Source of the DNA: Paeniglutamicibacter kerguelensis
GTDB lineage: Bacteria; Actinomycetota; Actinomycetes; Actinomycetales; Micrococcaceae
Length of the DNA: 64,000 nt
Assembly: GCF_017876535.1 (NCBI RefSeq)
Contig: NZ_JAGIOF010000001.1
Location: 3,968,001-4,032,000, forward strand
Reading direction: 5' to 3'
The notes beneath the pieces were generated by a model that worked only from the letters and a program-made list of their open reading frames with translations, had not been told where the DNA came from and ran no database searches. The translations under genes and the position numbers were made by a program. Shown here piece by piece: positions 1-7,775 of the stretch; the first letter of the stretch is position 1, and each line of letters begins with the position of its first letter.

Positions 1-183
1 TTTTCCGGGCAGGGGCTGGCCTCGAAGCTTGCCGCCTTTGCCCTGGAAGACACCATTGCGCAGGGGCACAAGGTCGTGGCGGTGTGCCCGTACATCAAGG
101 CGTACACGGCCAAGCACCACCAATACGATGCCCAACTCGTCACCCCGGGAAGCCAGCACCTGCGGATCCTGCCGACGGCGTAA
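1..183 (+). CDS. GNAT-like N-acetyltransferase, C-terminal fragment
   Basis: The reading frame is open from base 1 to the TAA at 181-183, giving the last 60 residues of a protein that begins outside the window. The visible part has a GQGLASKL acetyl-CoA-binding loop, then CPYIKAYTAKHHQY, the pattern of the small GCN5-related acetyltransferases of the YidJ/YjdJ type (about 95-110 residues). These are presumed cytoplasmic acyl transferases of unknown substrate. A hairpin follows the stop directly. The family call rests on these two motifs; the function is not known. Confidence 0.75.
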   Translation, partial: FSGQGLASKLAAFALEDTIAQGHKVVAVCPYIKAYTAKHHQYDAQLVTPGSQHLRILPTA

Positions 184-191
184 GAGCCCGG

Positions 192-210
192 GCCCCTGCC
201 GCTGCGGGGC
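192..210 (+). terminator. Hairpin terminator after the GNAT fragment
   Basis: GCCCC at 192-196 pairs with GGGGC at 206-210, extended inward by GC pairs with one bulged base. A short T-rich stretch (GTTGGTTT) follows, 9 bases after the acetyltransferase stop. Confidence 0.5.
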
Positions 211-275
211 GTTGGTTTCCGGGGTTCCCACGATTTTGCGTGCCTCGATCGGTAGTCGGTGTGCAAGACCGGACT

Positions 276-467
276 TCACTCGGCCAGCTCCGAGCCATTC
301 TCCTGCAGCGCTTCGCGCAGGATCCGGATGGCCTTGGGTCCGACCCCGTGCATGGCCAACAGTTCCTTCTCGCCCCGGGCCGCGGCCTGTTCAAGTGTGG
401 TGATTCCGTCGGCCTTCAGCGCCCCCGTTGCGGGGGCACCGATCTTCGGCAGTTCGTGATCGCTCAT
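276..467 (-). CDS. Small helix-hairpin-helix protein
   Basis: A 63-residue protein. Its centre carries a helix-hairpin-helix signature (LLAMHGVGPKAIRILREAL, residues about 37-55), a fold that binds the DNA backbone without sequence specificity. The N-terminal part (PKIGAPATGAL) resembles short DNA-binding proteins that actinobacteria and other bacteria encode as orphan genes. Its ATG overlaps the stop of the upstream transporter gene by 4 bases, so the two are probably translated together. No partner points to a specific DNA role. Confidence 0.75.
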   Translation of the reverse strand: MSDHELPKIGAPATGALKADGITTLEQAAARGEKELLAMHGVGPKAIRILREALQENGSELAE

Positions 468-1867
468 GCTCCGAGTGTATTCGTCACATCGGCAGCCGGC
501 ACGGCCGTTTCAACGGCCCGCGTCCGCGGGGTCAAGACGATCAACGCCAACCCGATGAGCGCGGTGAAGGCGAAGACCGCGACGAACGAGTCGTTTCCGC
601 TGAAGGCCGCGAAGATCAGTCCGGCGGCGGCCAGCGCCAACGCCGAGCCCATGGAATCGGCGATACCCAGCGCCGATGAATTGAAGCCCTGGTTGGCGGT
701 GGTCGACAGCTTGATCATGTGCACGTTCTGCCTCGGGTACACCAGCCCCATGCCGGCTCCCCCGAGGGCCCAGGCCGCGATCGCCACGAAGGCGGGCCAG
801 TGCCAGGCCGCGGTCGCCAAGACCAGGATGATTGCCGTCACGCCGAGCACAGAGCCGATGAGCATTGCCAGTTCATTGCCCAGCGTCTCTCCCAAACGAC
901 CCTGGACCGCGGATCCCAGCGACCAGAAGATTGCAGCGCCGGTCAGCGCCAGGCCCGCCACGGCGGGAGTGAGTGCGTAGCGGTCCATCAGCAGGTATGG
1001 CAGGTACACCTCGGTGCCGAAGAACGCTGCCGCTGCCAATCCCCGAACCAGGATCGTGGTCGGCAGGCCACGCCCCGCACTCAGGGTCCTGCGCGGAAAC
1101 AGCGGGCGCACCGCCACGAGCACCACCACCAGGGACAGCACCATCAGCCATGTTCCCACGGTGGGGATGTCGGCCAGCAGATTCATGGCCAGGACCGCAG
1201 CCGCGGCCAGGGCCGCCCAGCCCAAGGGCATCCAGGCGATCTTGCCTTTCGGGTTCTCCCCGCCGCCGAGCCCGCGCAGCGACGGCACCACCGCGGCCAT
1301 GGCAAAGACCACGAGCCCCACAACGCCCAGAAACACCCAACGCCAACCAACCGTTTGCGCCGCAAGTCCCGCCGCAAACGGGCCGATCAGCGATGGAATG
1401 ACCCAGGCCGCGGCAAACGCGGCGAAAATCTTCGGATGCAGACGCGGAACGTAAACCCGTGCCACCACCACGTACAGCGCCACGGTGATGGCACCGCCGC
1501 CGAGTCCCTGGACCAGGCGCCCCACCACCAGCGCCTGCATGCTCGGTGCCAGGCCGCACAGCAGCAGTCCGACAATGAACACGATCGAGGACACGTAGAG
1601 TGGACCCGTCGGGCCCTTTCGGTCGGACCAGCCACCCGCGGCCACCATGCCGATGACGCCGCTGGCCATGGGCGCTGCGAACGCCAGCGCGTACATGGAC
1701 GCGCCATCCAGCTCCTTGCTGACCAGCGGCATGACCGTCGTGACGGCAAGCGATTCGAAGGCGACAAGGAACACCAGGGCGAACATTCCCACGGTGACCC
1801 AACGGTATTGGGGGGCGAAAAGACCGAGGGGCGCTTTCGCGCCGGATCCGGCAGCAGACAAGGTCAT
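464..1867 (-). CDS. MFS transporter
   Basis: A 467-residue, very hydrophobic protein with about 12-14 membrane helices. The first helix starts near residue 25 (VGMFALVFLVAFESLAVT). GGWSDRKGPTGPLY near residues 78-91 is the loop 2-3 signature of the major facilitator superfamily, and LVQGLGGG is also typical. The family drives export or uptake of small molecules with the proton gradient; overall it looks like a drug-type exporter, but the substrate cannot be read from sequence. It lies 4 bases into the following helix-hairpin-helix gene, forming a two-gene operon. Confidence 0.88.
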   Translation of the reverse strand: MTLSAAGSGAKAPLGLFAPQYRWVTVGMFALVFLVAFESLAVTTVMPLVSKELDGASMYALAFAAPMASGVIGMVAAGGWSDRKGPTGPLYVSSIVFIVGLLLCGLAPSMQALVVGRLVQGLGGGAITVALYVVVARVYVPRLHPKIFAAFAAAWVIPSLIGPFAAGLAAQTVGWRWVFLGVVGLVVFAMAAVVPSLRGLGGGENPKGKIAWMPLGWAALAAAAVLAMNLLADIPTVGTWLMVLSLVVVLVAVRPLFPRRTLSAGRGLPTTILVRGLAAAAFFGTEVYLPYLLMDRYALTPAVAGLALTGAAIFWSLGSAVQGRLGETLGNELAMLIGSVLGVTAIILVLATAAWHWPAFVAIAAWALGGAGMGLVYPRQNVHMIKLSTTANQGFNSSALGIADSMGSALALAAAGLIFAAFSGNDSFVAVFAFTALIGLALIVLTPRTRAVETAVPAADVTNTLGA

Positions 1868-1988
1868 GGTTAGAGCTTAAAGCTTGCGCTTTCCGCCGCC
1901 GCATCGTTCTGCGGAGTGTCTTGTCACCAATGCTTTTGGGGGACGCGTTTGCCCTTAAATAGGGGTGCCCACAGGTAGGGTTGCGAGC

Positions 1989-2426
1989 GTGGAGTTCACT
2001 AACGAAATAACCGTCAACGTCCCGCGCAACAGGTTCATCGAGCTCTTCGACGACCCTGAGAACCTGAAGCTCTGGCAGAAGGGCCTGCTCTCCTTCGATG
2101 CGGTCTCCGGCACGCCCGGGGAGCCCGGCACCACCTCGAGGCTGCTCTACAAACAGGGCAGGGGAACCATGGAAATGGTCGAGACGGTCACCCGCCGCAA
2201 ACTGCCCGACGCATTCGACGGAACCTATGATGCCAAGGGCGTGCACAACGTCTGCAAGAACGAATTCCACGACGTGGACGGAATCTCGACCCGTTGGGTC
2301 GCGCACAACACCTTCGAATTCTCCGGGTTCATGAAGATCGTCGGGCTGCTGTTCGGCTCGATGTTCCCGAAGCAGAACCTGAAGACGATGAATGAGTTCA
2401 AGTCGTTTGCCGAGGCTCAGGCGTAG
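1989..2426 (+). CDS. SRPBCC (START-like) family protein
   Basis: A 145-residue protein of the SRPBCC / polyketide cyclase-like fold, which binds small hydrophobic ligands in a deep cavity. VEFTNEITVNVPRNRFIELFDDPENLKLWQKGL is the usual first strand and helix of the fold; only its pattern is used here. I chose the GTG at 1989 because AGGTAGG lies about 9 bases upstream and the fold starts there. A GTG at 1965 in frame would add 8 residues. It is a single gene ending at a bidirectional hairpin. Ligand unknown. Confidence 0.8.
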   Translation: MEFTNEITVNVPRNRFIELFDDPENLKLWQKGLLSFDAVSGTPGEPGTTSRLLYKQGRGTMEMVETVTRRKLPDAFDGTYDAKGVHNVCKNEFHDVDGISTRWVAHNTFEFSGFMKIVGLLFGSMFPKQNLKTMNEFKSFAEAQA

Positions 2427-2460
2427 GGCAACAGGAAGCCCTGCTGCCCCTTACCGCAGT

Positions 2461-2499
2461 GGTGCGGCCACTCCCAAGAAGATTGGGAATGGCCGCACC
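2461..2499. terminator. Bidirectional terminator between SRPBCC gene and dnaB
   Basis: GGTGCGGCCA at 2461-2470 pairs with TGGCCGCACC at 2490-2499, and the stem continues inward through CCCAA/TTGGG around a short loop. It sits between two convergent genes, 35 bases after one stop and 18 bases after the other, and can serve both. Confidence 0.8.
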
Positions 2500-2516
2500 A
2501 TCGTGTTGGGGGGCGG

Positions 2517-3890
2517 CTACATCCCGCCCTCTTGCGCCATGTTGTTGAAGCGCGAGTAGTGGCCCTGGAAGGCAACCACCATGGTCTTGGTCGGACCGTT
2601 ACGGTGTTTTGCCACGATCACGTCGGCCTCGCCGGCGCGCGCCGACTCCTTGTCGTAGATATCCTCACGGTGGAGCAGAATGACCATGTCGGCATCCTGC
2701 TCGATCGATCCGGATTCGCGAAGGTCGGAAACCATCGGCTTCTTGTCCGTACGTTGTTCGGAGCCACGGTTCAGCTGCGAGAGCGCAATGACCGGCACGT
2801 CGAGTTCCTTGGCGAGCAGCTTCAGTGCACGCGAGAACTCGGAGACTTCCTGCTGGCGCGATTCGACGCGCTTGCCGGAGCTCATCAGCTGCAGGTAGTC
2901 CAAGACCACGAGCTTGAGGTCGTGCTTCTGCTTCAGGCGGCGGCACTTGGCGCGGATTTCCATCAGCGACATGTTCGGCGAGTCGTCGATGAACAACGGC
3001 GCGTCGTTGAGCCTGCCCATGGTGGTCGCGATCTTCGACCACTGTTCGTCCTTGATGGTGCCCTTGCGCAGGTCCTGCAGCGCGATGCTGGCCTCGGCCG
3101 AGAGCAGGCGCATGGCGATTTCGTTTCGGCCCATTTCCAGGGAGAAGAATACTGCGGTCATGTTGTTCTTGATGGCCGCCGACCTGGCGAAGTCCAACGC
3201 GAACGTTGACTTGCCGACGGCCGGGCGGGCGGCGATGACGATCATCTGGCCGCCATGCAGGCCCTGGGTCAACTCATCGAGCTCGTAGAAGCCGGTGGGC
3301 ACGCCGGTCATGCCCTCGCCACGGGAACCAGCCGACTCGATTTCGTCGACGGTTCCCTCGATGATGTCGCGAAGCGGCACGTAGTCTTCCGCGGTGCGGC
3401 GTTCGGCGACCTTGTAGACCTCGGCCTGGGCTTCGTTGACGATCGCGTCGACTTCGCCGTCCTGCGAATAGCCAAGCTGGACGATCTTGGTACCCGCGTC
3501 AACCAATCGGCGCAGCACCGCGCGCTCGCGAACGATCTCGGCGTAGAAGCCGGCATTGGCAGCCGTGGGGACGGACTGGATCAACGTGTGGAGGTAGGCC
3601 GGACCGCCAATGCGGGTGATTTCCCCGCGCTTGGTCAAGAGGTCGGAGACCGTCACGGCGTCGGCGGGCTCGCCGCGGCCGTAGAGGTCGATGATCGCTT
3701 CGTAGATGGCTTCGTGCGCCGGGCGATAGAAATCGAGTCCGCGCAGGACCTCCACGCAATCCGCGATGGCATCCTTGGAGAGCATCATGCCGCCGAGCAC
3801 GCTCTGTTCGGCCACGAGATCCTGAGGCGGCGTGCGGCCGTAGGCTGAATCGCCGGATTCAGAATTGGTTTCGATGTTGGCTAGCGACAC
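2517..3890 (-). CDS. dnaB: Replicative DNA helicase DnaB
   Basis: A 457-residue hexameric helicase that unwinds DNA ahead of the replisome. The N-terminal domain (residues about 20-120) begins PPQDLVAEQSVLGGM. A linker helix follows, then the RecA-like motor with Walker A ARPAVGKST (221-229), Walker B LVVLDYLQL, and the arginine-rich C-terminal motifs. No intein interrupts the Walker A, a common site for one in actinobacteria. I chose the GTG at 3890, with AGGGAAG five bases upstream, over an in-frame TTG at 3905. The gene is preceded by a cluster of DnaA-box-like sites. Confidence 0.97.
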   Translation of the reverse strand: MSLANIETNSESGDSAYGRTPPQDLVAEQSVLGGMMLSKDAIADCVEVLRGLDFYRPAHEAIYEAIIDLYGRGEPADAVTVSDLLTKRGEITRIGGPAYLHTLIQSVPTAANAGFYAEIVRERAVLRRLVDAGTKIVQLGYSQDGEVDAIVNEAQAEVYKVAERRTAEDYVPLRDIIEGTVDEIESAGSRGEGMTGVPTGFYELDELTQGLHGGQMIVIAARPAVGKSTFALDFARSAAIKNNMTAVFFSLEMGRNEIAMRLLSAEASIALQDLRKGTIKDEQWSKIATTMGRLNDAPLFIDDSPNMSLMEIRAKCRRLKQKHDLKLVVLDYLQLMSSGKRVESRQQEVSEFSRALKLLAKELDVPVIALSQLNRGSEQRTDKKPMVSDLRESGSIEQDADMVILLHREDIYDKESARAGEADVIVAKHRNGPTKTMVVAFQGHYSRFNNMAQEGGM

Positions 3891-4070
3891 GGGTCTTCCC
3901 TTCAAGCACCGCGGGTTCCCAGTTTCCGCGTCATTTCCTACTTCAGTGTCGCAGGGTCGGCCGACCTTTTGGTACGTCCAATCTCACGTGTGCGAAGAGA
4001 CACGCAAGCCTGTGGAAATAGGTGGGGAACACTGTCACCTTAGACCCCATTTGCCTCAAACCCAACACCG

Positions 4071-4335
4071 TTATCCACAGGGGCTGTGCATAACCTGTGT
4101 ACCTCGCGGCGTGTTGTGTGCACAGCTTGGGGAGAACATTGTGGATTACCGACAATTATTCTCTAAAAATGGCAGTTGACTAGGCTTTATATATTTACAT
4201 GCCTGTGGACAGAAAGTAGTTATCCACAGTTTCTCAGGATGAAAAACCTGGTTATACACACAAAAACCCCGAGATTCCGCGGTTAACACCTGATGAATTC
4301 CACGGTTACCCACAAACTATCCACAGCTATCCACA
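4071..4335. other. Cluster of DnaA-box-like sites upstream of dnaB
   Basis: TTATCCACA occurs exactly at 4071-4079 and 4220-4228. TTATACACA at 4252-4260 fits the relaxed consensus. One-mismatch copies lie at 4085-4093 (TGTGCATAA), 4140-4148 (TGTGGATTA), 4306-4314 (TTACCCACA), 4317-4325 and 4327-4335 (both CTATCCACA); weaker ones lie at 4011 and 4204. Between them is an AT-rich stretch (about 4150-4200), striking in this GC-rich genome. The space between the dnaB start and the next gene (3891-4401) holds no gene. It could titrate DnaA, control dnaB, or act as an origin; sequence alone does not decide. Confidence 0.75.
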
Positions 4336-4401
4336 GAGCTCGAAGGTTTCTGGGGATTAACGAGGTTGATGAGCGTCGACGGCGCTGCAATACTGACTCG
4401 C

Positions 4402-4827
4402 ATGGCTGCCAATAAAACTGTCCCCACCCGGGTTGACCCGCATGAATTCATCGCCTCCGTCGCCCATCCGACTCGGCGCGCCGATGCGCAGGTCTTGCTG
4501 GAAATGATGGAGGGGGTCTCCGGGCAGCCGGCAACCATGTGGGGACCAAGCATCATCGGGTTTGGGACTTACCACTACAAATACGATTCGGGCAGGGAAG
4601 GCGATGCGCCGGCCATTGGATTCTCACCACGCTCGGCAAATCTTTCCCTCTACGTGCTGACCGGCACCGAGGAATCGCGCGAGCTCTTGGCCAAGCTTGG
4701 GAAGCACAAACGAGGCGCTGCCTGCCTCTACGTCAACAAGCTCTCCGATATCGACTTTGAGGTCCTCACCGAGCTGGCCCGTCACGGCTTCCAGCACACG
4801 ATGAACGTATTACACGACCCCTCCTAG
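4402..4827 (+). CDS. DUF1801 (YdhG-like) protein
   Basis: A 141-residue protein of the DUF1801 / YdhG-like fold, whose biochemical role is not established. It opens with the family pattern NKTVP...FIA, then RRADAQVLLEMM, then a W-GP-IGFG-Y-Y core (MWGPSIIGFGTYHYKY, residues about 48-63). The C-terminal half is the usual LGKHKRGAACLYV element. I chose the ATG at 4402 because family members start at this point. An ATG at 4369 (with a GAGG upstream) would add 11 residues. It is a lone gene pointing away from dnaB across the DnaA-box cluster. Confidence 0.8.
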   Translation: MAANKTVPTRVDPHEFIASVAHPTRRADAQVLLEMMEGVSGQPATMWGPSIIGFGTYHYKYDSGREGDAPAIGFSPRSANLSLYVLTGTEESRELLAKLGKHKRGAACLYVNKLSDIDFEVLTELARHGFQHTMNVLHDPS

Positions 4828-4926
4828 CGACCGGGACTACGGCCGCAAAAGTGAAGGGCCGCAGGGCCGCAAGACCACGTACGTGGCGGATCGCGGACCT
4901 GCAGCCCTCGTGCTTCTGGACCGCGT

Positions 4927-5436
4927 CTAGGAGACGAGCTGTTCAGCCTCCAGGCGACGGAAGGCCGACCCGTGGAAGACCAGCGGGGAATTCGTTTCAT
5001 CGCTCGTCCGGTGGCCGTGCACGCGCAACAGCACCACGTGGTGGTCGCCCGCGGGAATCTCCTGCTCCACCGAGCAGTCGAGCCACAGGCTTGCATCATG
5101 GAGCAACAGGGCGCCTTCGTCGGTGGAATCCAGGCGAAGCCCCGCAAAGCGGTCCCCGGTCTTGGAAGCAATCTGGCGGCAAACGCCCTCGTTCTTCTCG
5201 CTGAGCACGGAGACACCAATACGGGCATTGGAGCGAACGACGGGCCAGGTGCGCGACGTGTTCTGGACCGCGAACATCACCAAGGGCGGATCCATCGAAA
5301 CACCCACGGTGAAAGATGAAGCGACGATGCCCTGGGGCTCCCCGTCGACGATGGCGCACAATGCTGCAATGCCGGACGGATGCTGGGCGAAAACGTTGCG
5401 CAAGGCATCTGGGGTGAGGTCTGTTGCAAGAGTCAT
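4927..5436 (-). CDS. Flavin reductase family protein
   Basis: A 169-residue FMN-binding split-barrel protein like the small reductase parts of two-component flavin monooxygenases (HpaC type), which use NAD(P)H to supply reduced flavin. Matching stretches include LRNVFAQHPSGIAAL near the start, GIVASSFTVGVSMDPPLVMF (about 45-64) and the C-terminal HHVVLLRVHGH. The ATG at 5436 has GAAGGA upstream at proper spacing; an in-frame start at 5484 lacks this. No monooxygenase partner is adjacent, so the reduced flavin may serve a distant enzyme. Confidence 0.88.
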   Translation of the reverse strand: MTLATDLTPDALRNVFAQHPSGIAALCAIVDGEPQGIVASSFTVGVSMDPPLVMFAVQNTSRTWPVVRSNARIGVSVLSEKNEGVCRQIASKTGDRFAGLRLDSTDEGALLLHDASLWLDCSVEQEIPAGDHHVVLLRVHGHRTSDETNSPLVFHGSAFRRLEAEQLVS

Positions 5437-5626
5437 GGCTCGGTCCTTCGGCTTCGTGCCCACCTTGTACCGGGTACGCGCCAAAAGCGCAGCTGCCCAT
5501 CAAAGGTGTGCGGTACTTGCCCCCGGGGTCCCGGTAGGCCGAATCGTCACCTGGAGCACCCCACTACCGTGAGAGGGTTGCCGGTCAACAAGCCAGGGCT
5601 TTTACGTTGACGCTCTTGATTCATGA

Positions 5627-5659
5627 CTAACGTTAAGAGAAACGTTTAGCGTCCGTCAA
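5627..5659 (-). promoter_or_regulatory. Candidate promoter with overlapping repeated AACGTT sites
   Basis: On the minus strand TTGACG (5659-5654) and TAACGT (5635-5630) are separated by 18 bases, a plausible promoter reading toward the flavin reductase with a leader of about 190 bases. The self-complementary hexamer AACGTT occurs twice, at 5629-5634 and 5641-5646, one covering the -10 and one in the spacer, as an operator might. The rest of the 5437-5803 gap shows no gene. Confidence 0.35.
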
Positions 5660-5803
5660 AGATTGTTTCGACACATTGGGACATGTGGCGTAAGAATCGA
5701 AGATTCTGCGACCAAATCTCGCTATCTACCGGCAGTAGTCGATATAGCCTGATTTGGAAGGTTGGACAAGACCGCGCATCGGGCGTTTCCCCGGGGCAAA
5801 GCA

Positions 5804-5835
5804 ATGAGGACCCCACCCGAAGGTGGAGTCCTCAT
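5804..5835 (-). terminator. Terminator of the rpsF-ssb-rpsR-rplI operon
   Basis: ATGAGGACCCCACC (5804-5817) pairs almost perfectly with GGTGGAGTCCTCAT (5822-5835) around a CGAA loop, about 38 bases downstream of the rplI stop on the minus strand. Confidence 0.85.
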
Positions 5836-5872
5836 CGTTTATCGACCCGGGGGACGATGGGTGCGCAGAGAA

Positions 5873-6328
5873 TTACTTCTTTGCGGCAACAACTACCAGC
5901 GAGATGGTCGCGGATACATCGGTGTGCAGACGCACGGTAGCCGAGTAGTTGCCCGTCGACTTGATGTGATCGTTGATCTCGATGTTGCGCTTGTCGATCG
6001 CGCCAACGCCGGCGGCTGCAACAGCCTTGGCGATGTCGTCGGTCTTGACGGTGCCGAAGAGGCGACCGGTAGCGCCGGCCTTGACGGTCAGCTTGACCGG
6101 CTTGGCGGAGATAGCGGCGGCAAGTGCCTGTGCTTCTTCCAAGGACGCAACGGCGCGAGCAGCACGGGCGGCCTTGATCGACTCAACCTGCTTCTCACCG
6201 CCCGGGGTCCAGGTGATGGCGAACGAGCGCGGGAGAAGGTAGTTACGTGCGTAACCGTTCTTCACCTCAACGATGTTGCCTGCGGCACCGAGGCCGGTAA
6301 CTTCGTGGGTCAGAATGAGCTTTGCCAT
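5873..6328 (-). CDS. rplI: 50S ribosomal protein bL9
   Basis: A 151-residue ribosomal protein binding 23S rRNA near the base of the L1 stalk. The N-terminal domain starts [25 protein letters not shown] in part and has NYLLPR, the bL9 signature. A long helix (residues about 45-75) links to the C-terminal domain with [13 protein letters not shown]. Length and layout match the family. It is the last gene of the rpsF operon, 15 bases after rpsR, and ends at a strong hairpin. Confidence 0.98.
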   Translation of the reverse strand: MAKLILTHEVTGLGAAGNIVEVKNGYARNYLLPRSFAITWTPGGEKQVESIKAARAARAVASLEEAQALAAAISAKPVKLTVKAGATGRLFGTVKTDDIAKAVAAAGVGAIDKRNIEINDHIKSTGNYSATVRLHTDVSATISLVVVAAKK

Positions 6329-6343
6329 GTTTGTATACCTTCC

Positions 6344-6583
6344 TTAGCCGCGGCCAGCGCCGGAGTAAGGCAGCAAGGCTACTTCACGCGCGTTCTTGAT
6401 GGCCTGTGCGATCTTGCGCTGTTCCTGAACGGAAACGCCGGTAACGCGACGGGCACGGATCTTTCCGCGATCCGAAATGAACTTGCGCAGCAATGCTACG
6501 TCCTTGTAGTCGATGACAGTGATGTCAGCGGCCTTCAAGGGGTTGGACTTTGGTTTGGGCTTACGGAGTTCAGCCTTAGCCAT
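6344..6583 (-). CDS. rpsR: 30S ribosomal protein bS18
   Basis: A 79-residue small-subunit protein that pairs with bS6 on the platform. [26 protein letters not shown] (middle) is the family signature, and the tail REVALLPY is typical. It has AAGGAG upstream of the ATG. There are no Zn-ligand cysteines, so it is the zinc-independent form. It lies between ssb and rplI in the normal order. Confidence 0.98.
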   Translation of the reverse strand: MAKAELRKPKPKSNPLKAADITVIDYKDVALLRKFISDRGKIRARRVTGVSVQEQRKIAQAIKNAREVALLPYSGAGRG

Positions 6584-6608
6584 CGTGGAGCTCCTTTATC
6601 AGGTGGAG

Positions 6609-6628
6609 CCCGCAGAATTTTCTGCGGG
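6609..6628 (-). other. Intercistronic hairpin between ssb and rpsR
   Basis: CCCGCAGA (6609-6616) and TCTGCGGG (6621-6628) form a perfect 8-bp stem with a 4-base loop in the 62-base ssb-rpsR gap. No U tract follows on the minus strand, so it is unlikely to be a plain terminator. It may mark RNA processing or tune rpsR translation. Confidence 0.6.
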
Positions 6629-6645
6629 ATGGTGAATAATTTTGT

Positions 6646-7236
6646 TTAGAAGGGCGGTTCGTCAGAACCCGGGTTGCCCCATCCGCCGTTGTTTCCTCCG
6701 GCAGGAGCGCCCCATGGATCGGCTGCAGGTGCATTCCAGCCGCCACCGCTGTTTCCGCCGGCGTTGCCGCCACCGAAACCACCCTGGCCGCCGGCATTGC
6801 CGCCGCCGAATCCGCCGGCGTTGCCGCCGGCATTCTGTCCACCAAAGCCACCATTGCCACCATTGCCGGAGCGCTGGGTGCGGGTGACCTTTGCGGAAGC
6901 GTAACGCAGCGACGGGCCGATTTCATCGACCTCGAGCTCGGTGACGTTGCGCTTTTCGCCTTCCTTGGTTTCGTAAGAACGCGACTTGAGGCGGCCCTGA
7001 GCAATGACACGAGTGCCCTTGGTCAACGTCTCAGCGACGTTTTCGGCAGCCTCACGCCACACCGATGCGCGGAGGAACAGCGTGTCGCCGTCCTTCCACT
7101 CATTGGACTGGCGATCGAAGGTTCGCGGGGTCGAAGCGATCGTGAAGTTCGCGACTGCCGACCCTGACGGGGTGAAACGTAGTTCTGGGTCACCGGTCAA
7201 ATTGCCGATTACCGTAATGACGGTCTCGCCTGCCAT
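6646..7236 (-). CDS. ssb: Single-stranded DNA-binding protein
   Basis: A 196-residue SSB that coats single-stranded DNA in replication and repair. The OB fold spans about residues 1-115 ([42 protein letters not shown]). A Gly/Asn-rich flexible linker of about 65 residues, with repeated GGNAGG units, leads to the acidic tip DEPPF, the docking site for partner proteins. Position between rpsF and rpsR is the conserved operon order. Its own start has GGAG in the AGGAGGC just upstream. Confidence 0.97.
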   Translation of the reverse strand: MAGETVITVIGNLTGDPELRFTPSGSAVANFTIASTPRTFDRQSNEWKDGDTLFLRASVWREAAENVAETLTKGTRVIAQGRLKSRSYETKEGEKRNVTELEVDEIGPSLRYASAKVTRTQRSGNGGNGGFGGQNAGGNAGGFGGGNAGGQGGFGGGNAGGNSGGGWNAPAADPWGAPAGGNNGGWGNPGSDEPPF

Positions 7237-7281
7237 TGGAGCCTCCTAAAGGTGTTGTTCTACGAAGATCGAAAAGCAGAA

Positions 7282-7587
7282 TTACTCTGCAACGACCTTT
7301 GCCTCTTCCGGACGGGTGATCTTGGTGCGCATGATGGTCTCATTGAGGCTCAACTGGCGATCAAGTTCCGCGGAAGTAGCGGGGGTGGCGGTGAAGTTAA
7401 CTACCGCGTAGATGGCTTCCGACTTCTTCTGAATGTCGTAGGCAAGGCGGCGACGGCCCCAGATGTCAACGTTCTCGATGGTTCCACCATCGTTACGGAC
7501 AACGTCCAGGAACTTACCGAGGGTCGGTTCAACGGTTCGCTCGTCGACCTCGGGGTCGATCAGCACCATCAATTCATAAGCACGCAT
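7282..7587 (-). CDS. rpsF: 30S ribosomal protein bS6
   Basis: A 101-residue protein, first gene of the operon, that binds bS18 and the central domain of 16S r[19 protein letters not shown] and [18 protein letters not shown] are family signatures. The ATG at 7587 has a perfect AAAGGAGGT upstream, so an in-frame extension to 7779 is rejected. That Shine-Dalgarno can be paired by an upstream ACCTCCT (see the leader entry), which suggests autogenous control by the bS6:bS18 complex as known in other bacteria. Confidence 0.97.
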   Translation of the reverse strand: MRAYELMVLIDPEVDERTVEPTLGKFLDVVRNDGGTIENVDIWGRRRLAYDIQKKSEAIYAVVNFTATPATSAELDRQLSLNETIMRTKITRPEEAKVVAE

Positions 7588-7595
7588 GTGAACCC

Positions 7596-7640
7596 ACCTC
7601 CTTTGGGCTAAACGGTCACGGCATTTCCGCAACAGGAGGT
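7596..7640 (-). promoter_or_regulatory. rpsF leader able to sequester the Shine-Dalgarno
   Basis: On the minus strand ACCTCCT (7640-7634) is exactly complementary to AGGAGGT (7602-7596), the rpsF ribosome binding site. The 31 bases between contain GCGG/CCGT pairing and an ACCG element. The bS6:bS18 complex is known to bind a CCG-containing structure in its own mRNA in many bacteria; this leader is a good candidate for that element. Confidence 0.5.
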
Positions 7641-7775
7641 TCTTTGCATTTGCTGTCGTCGATGCCCGATTGCCAGGCACGACAGAAACAGCCTCATCCA
7701 GTCTAACGGAAAAACCATGCCGGCCAAGACTTCGCCGGGTTGCATGCGTCACCCGCGCGTTGTCCAGCACACGGG

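Noticed and set aside
873..2306. A 477-codon minus-strand frame over the MFS gene
   Set aside because: It overlaps the MFS and SRPBCC genes in another frame and shows no motif.
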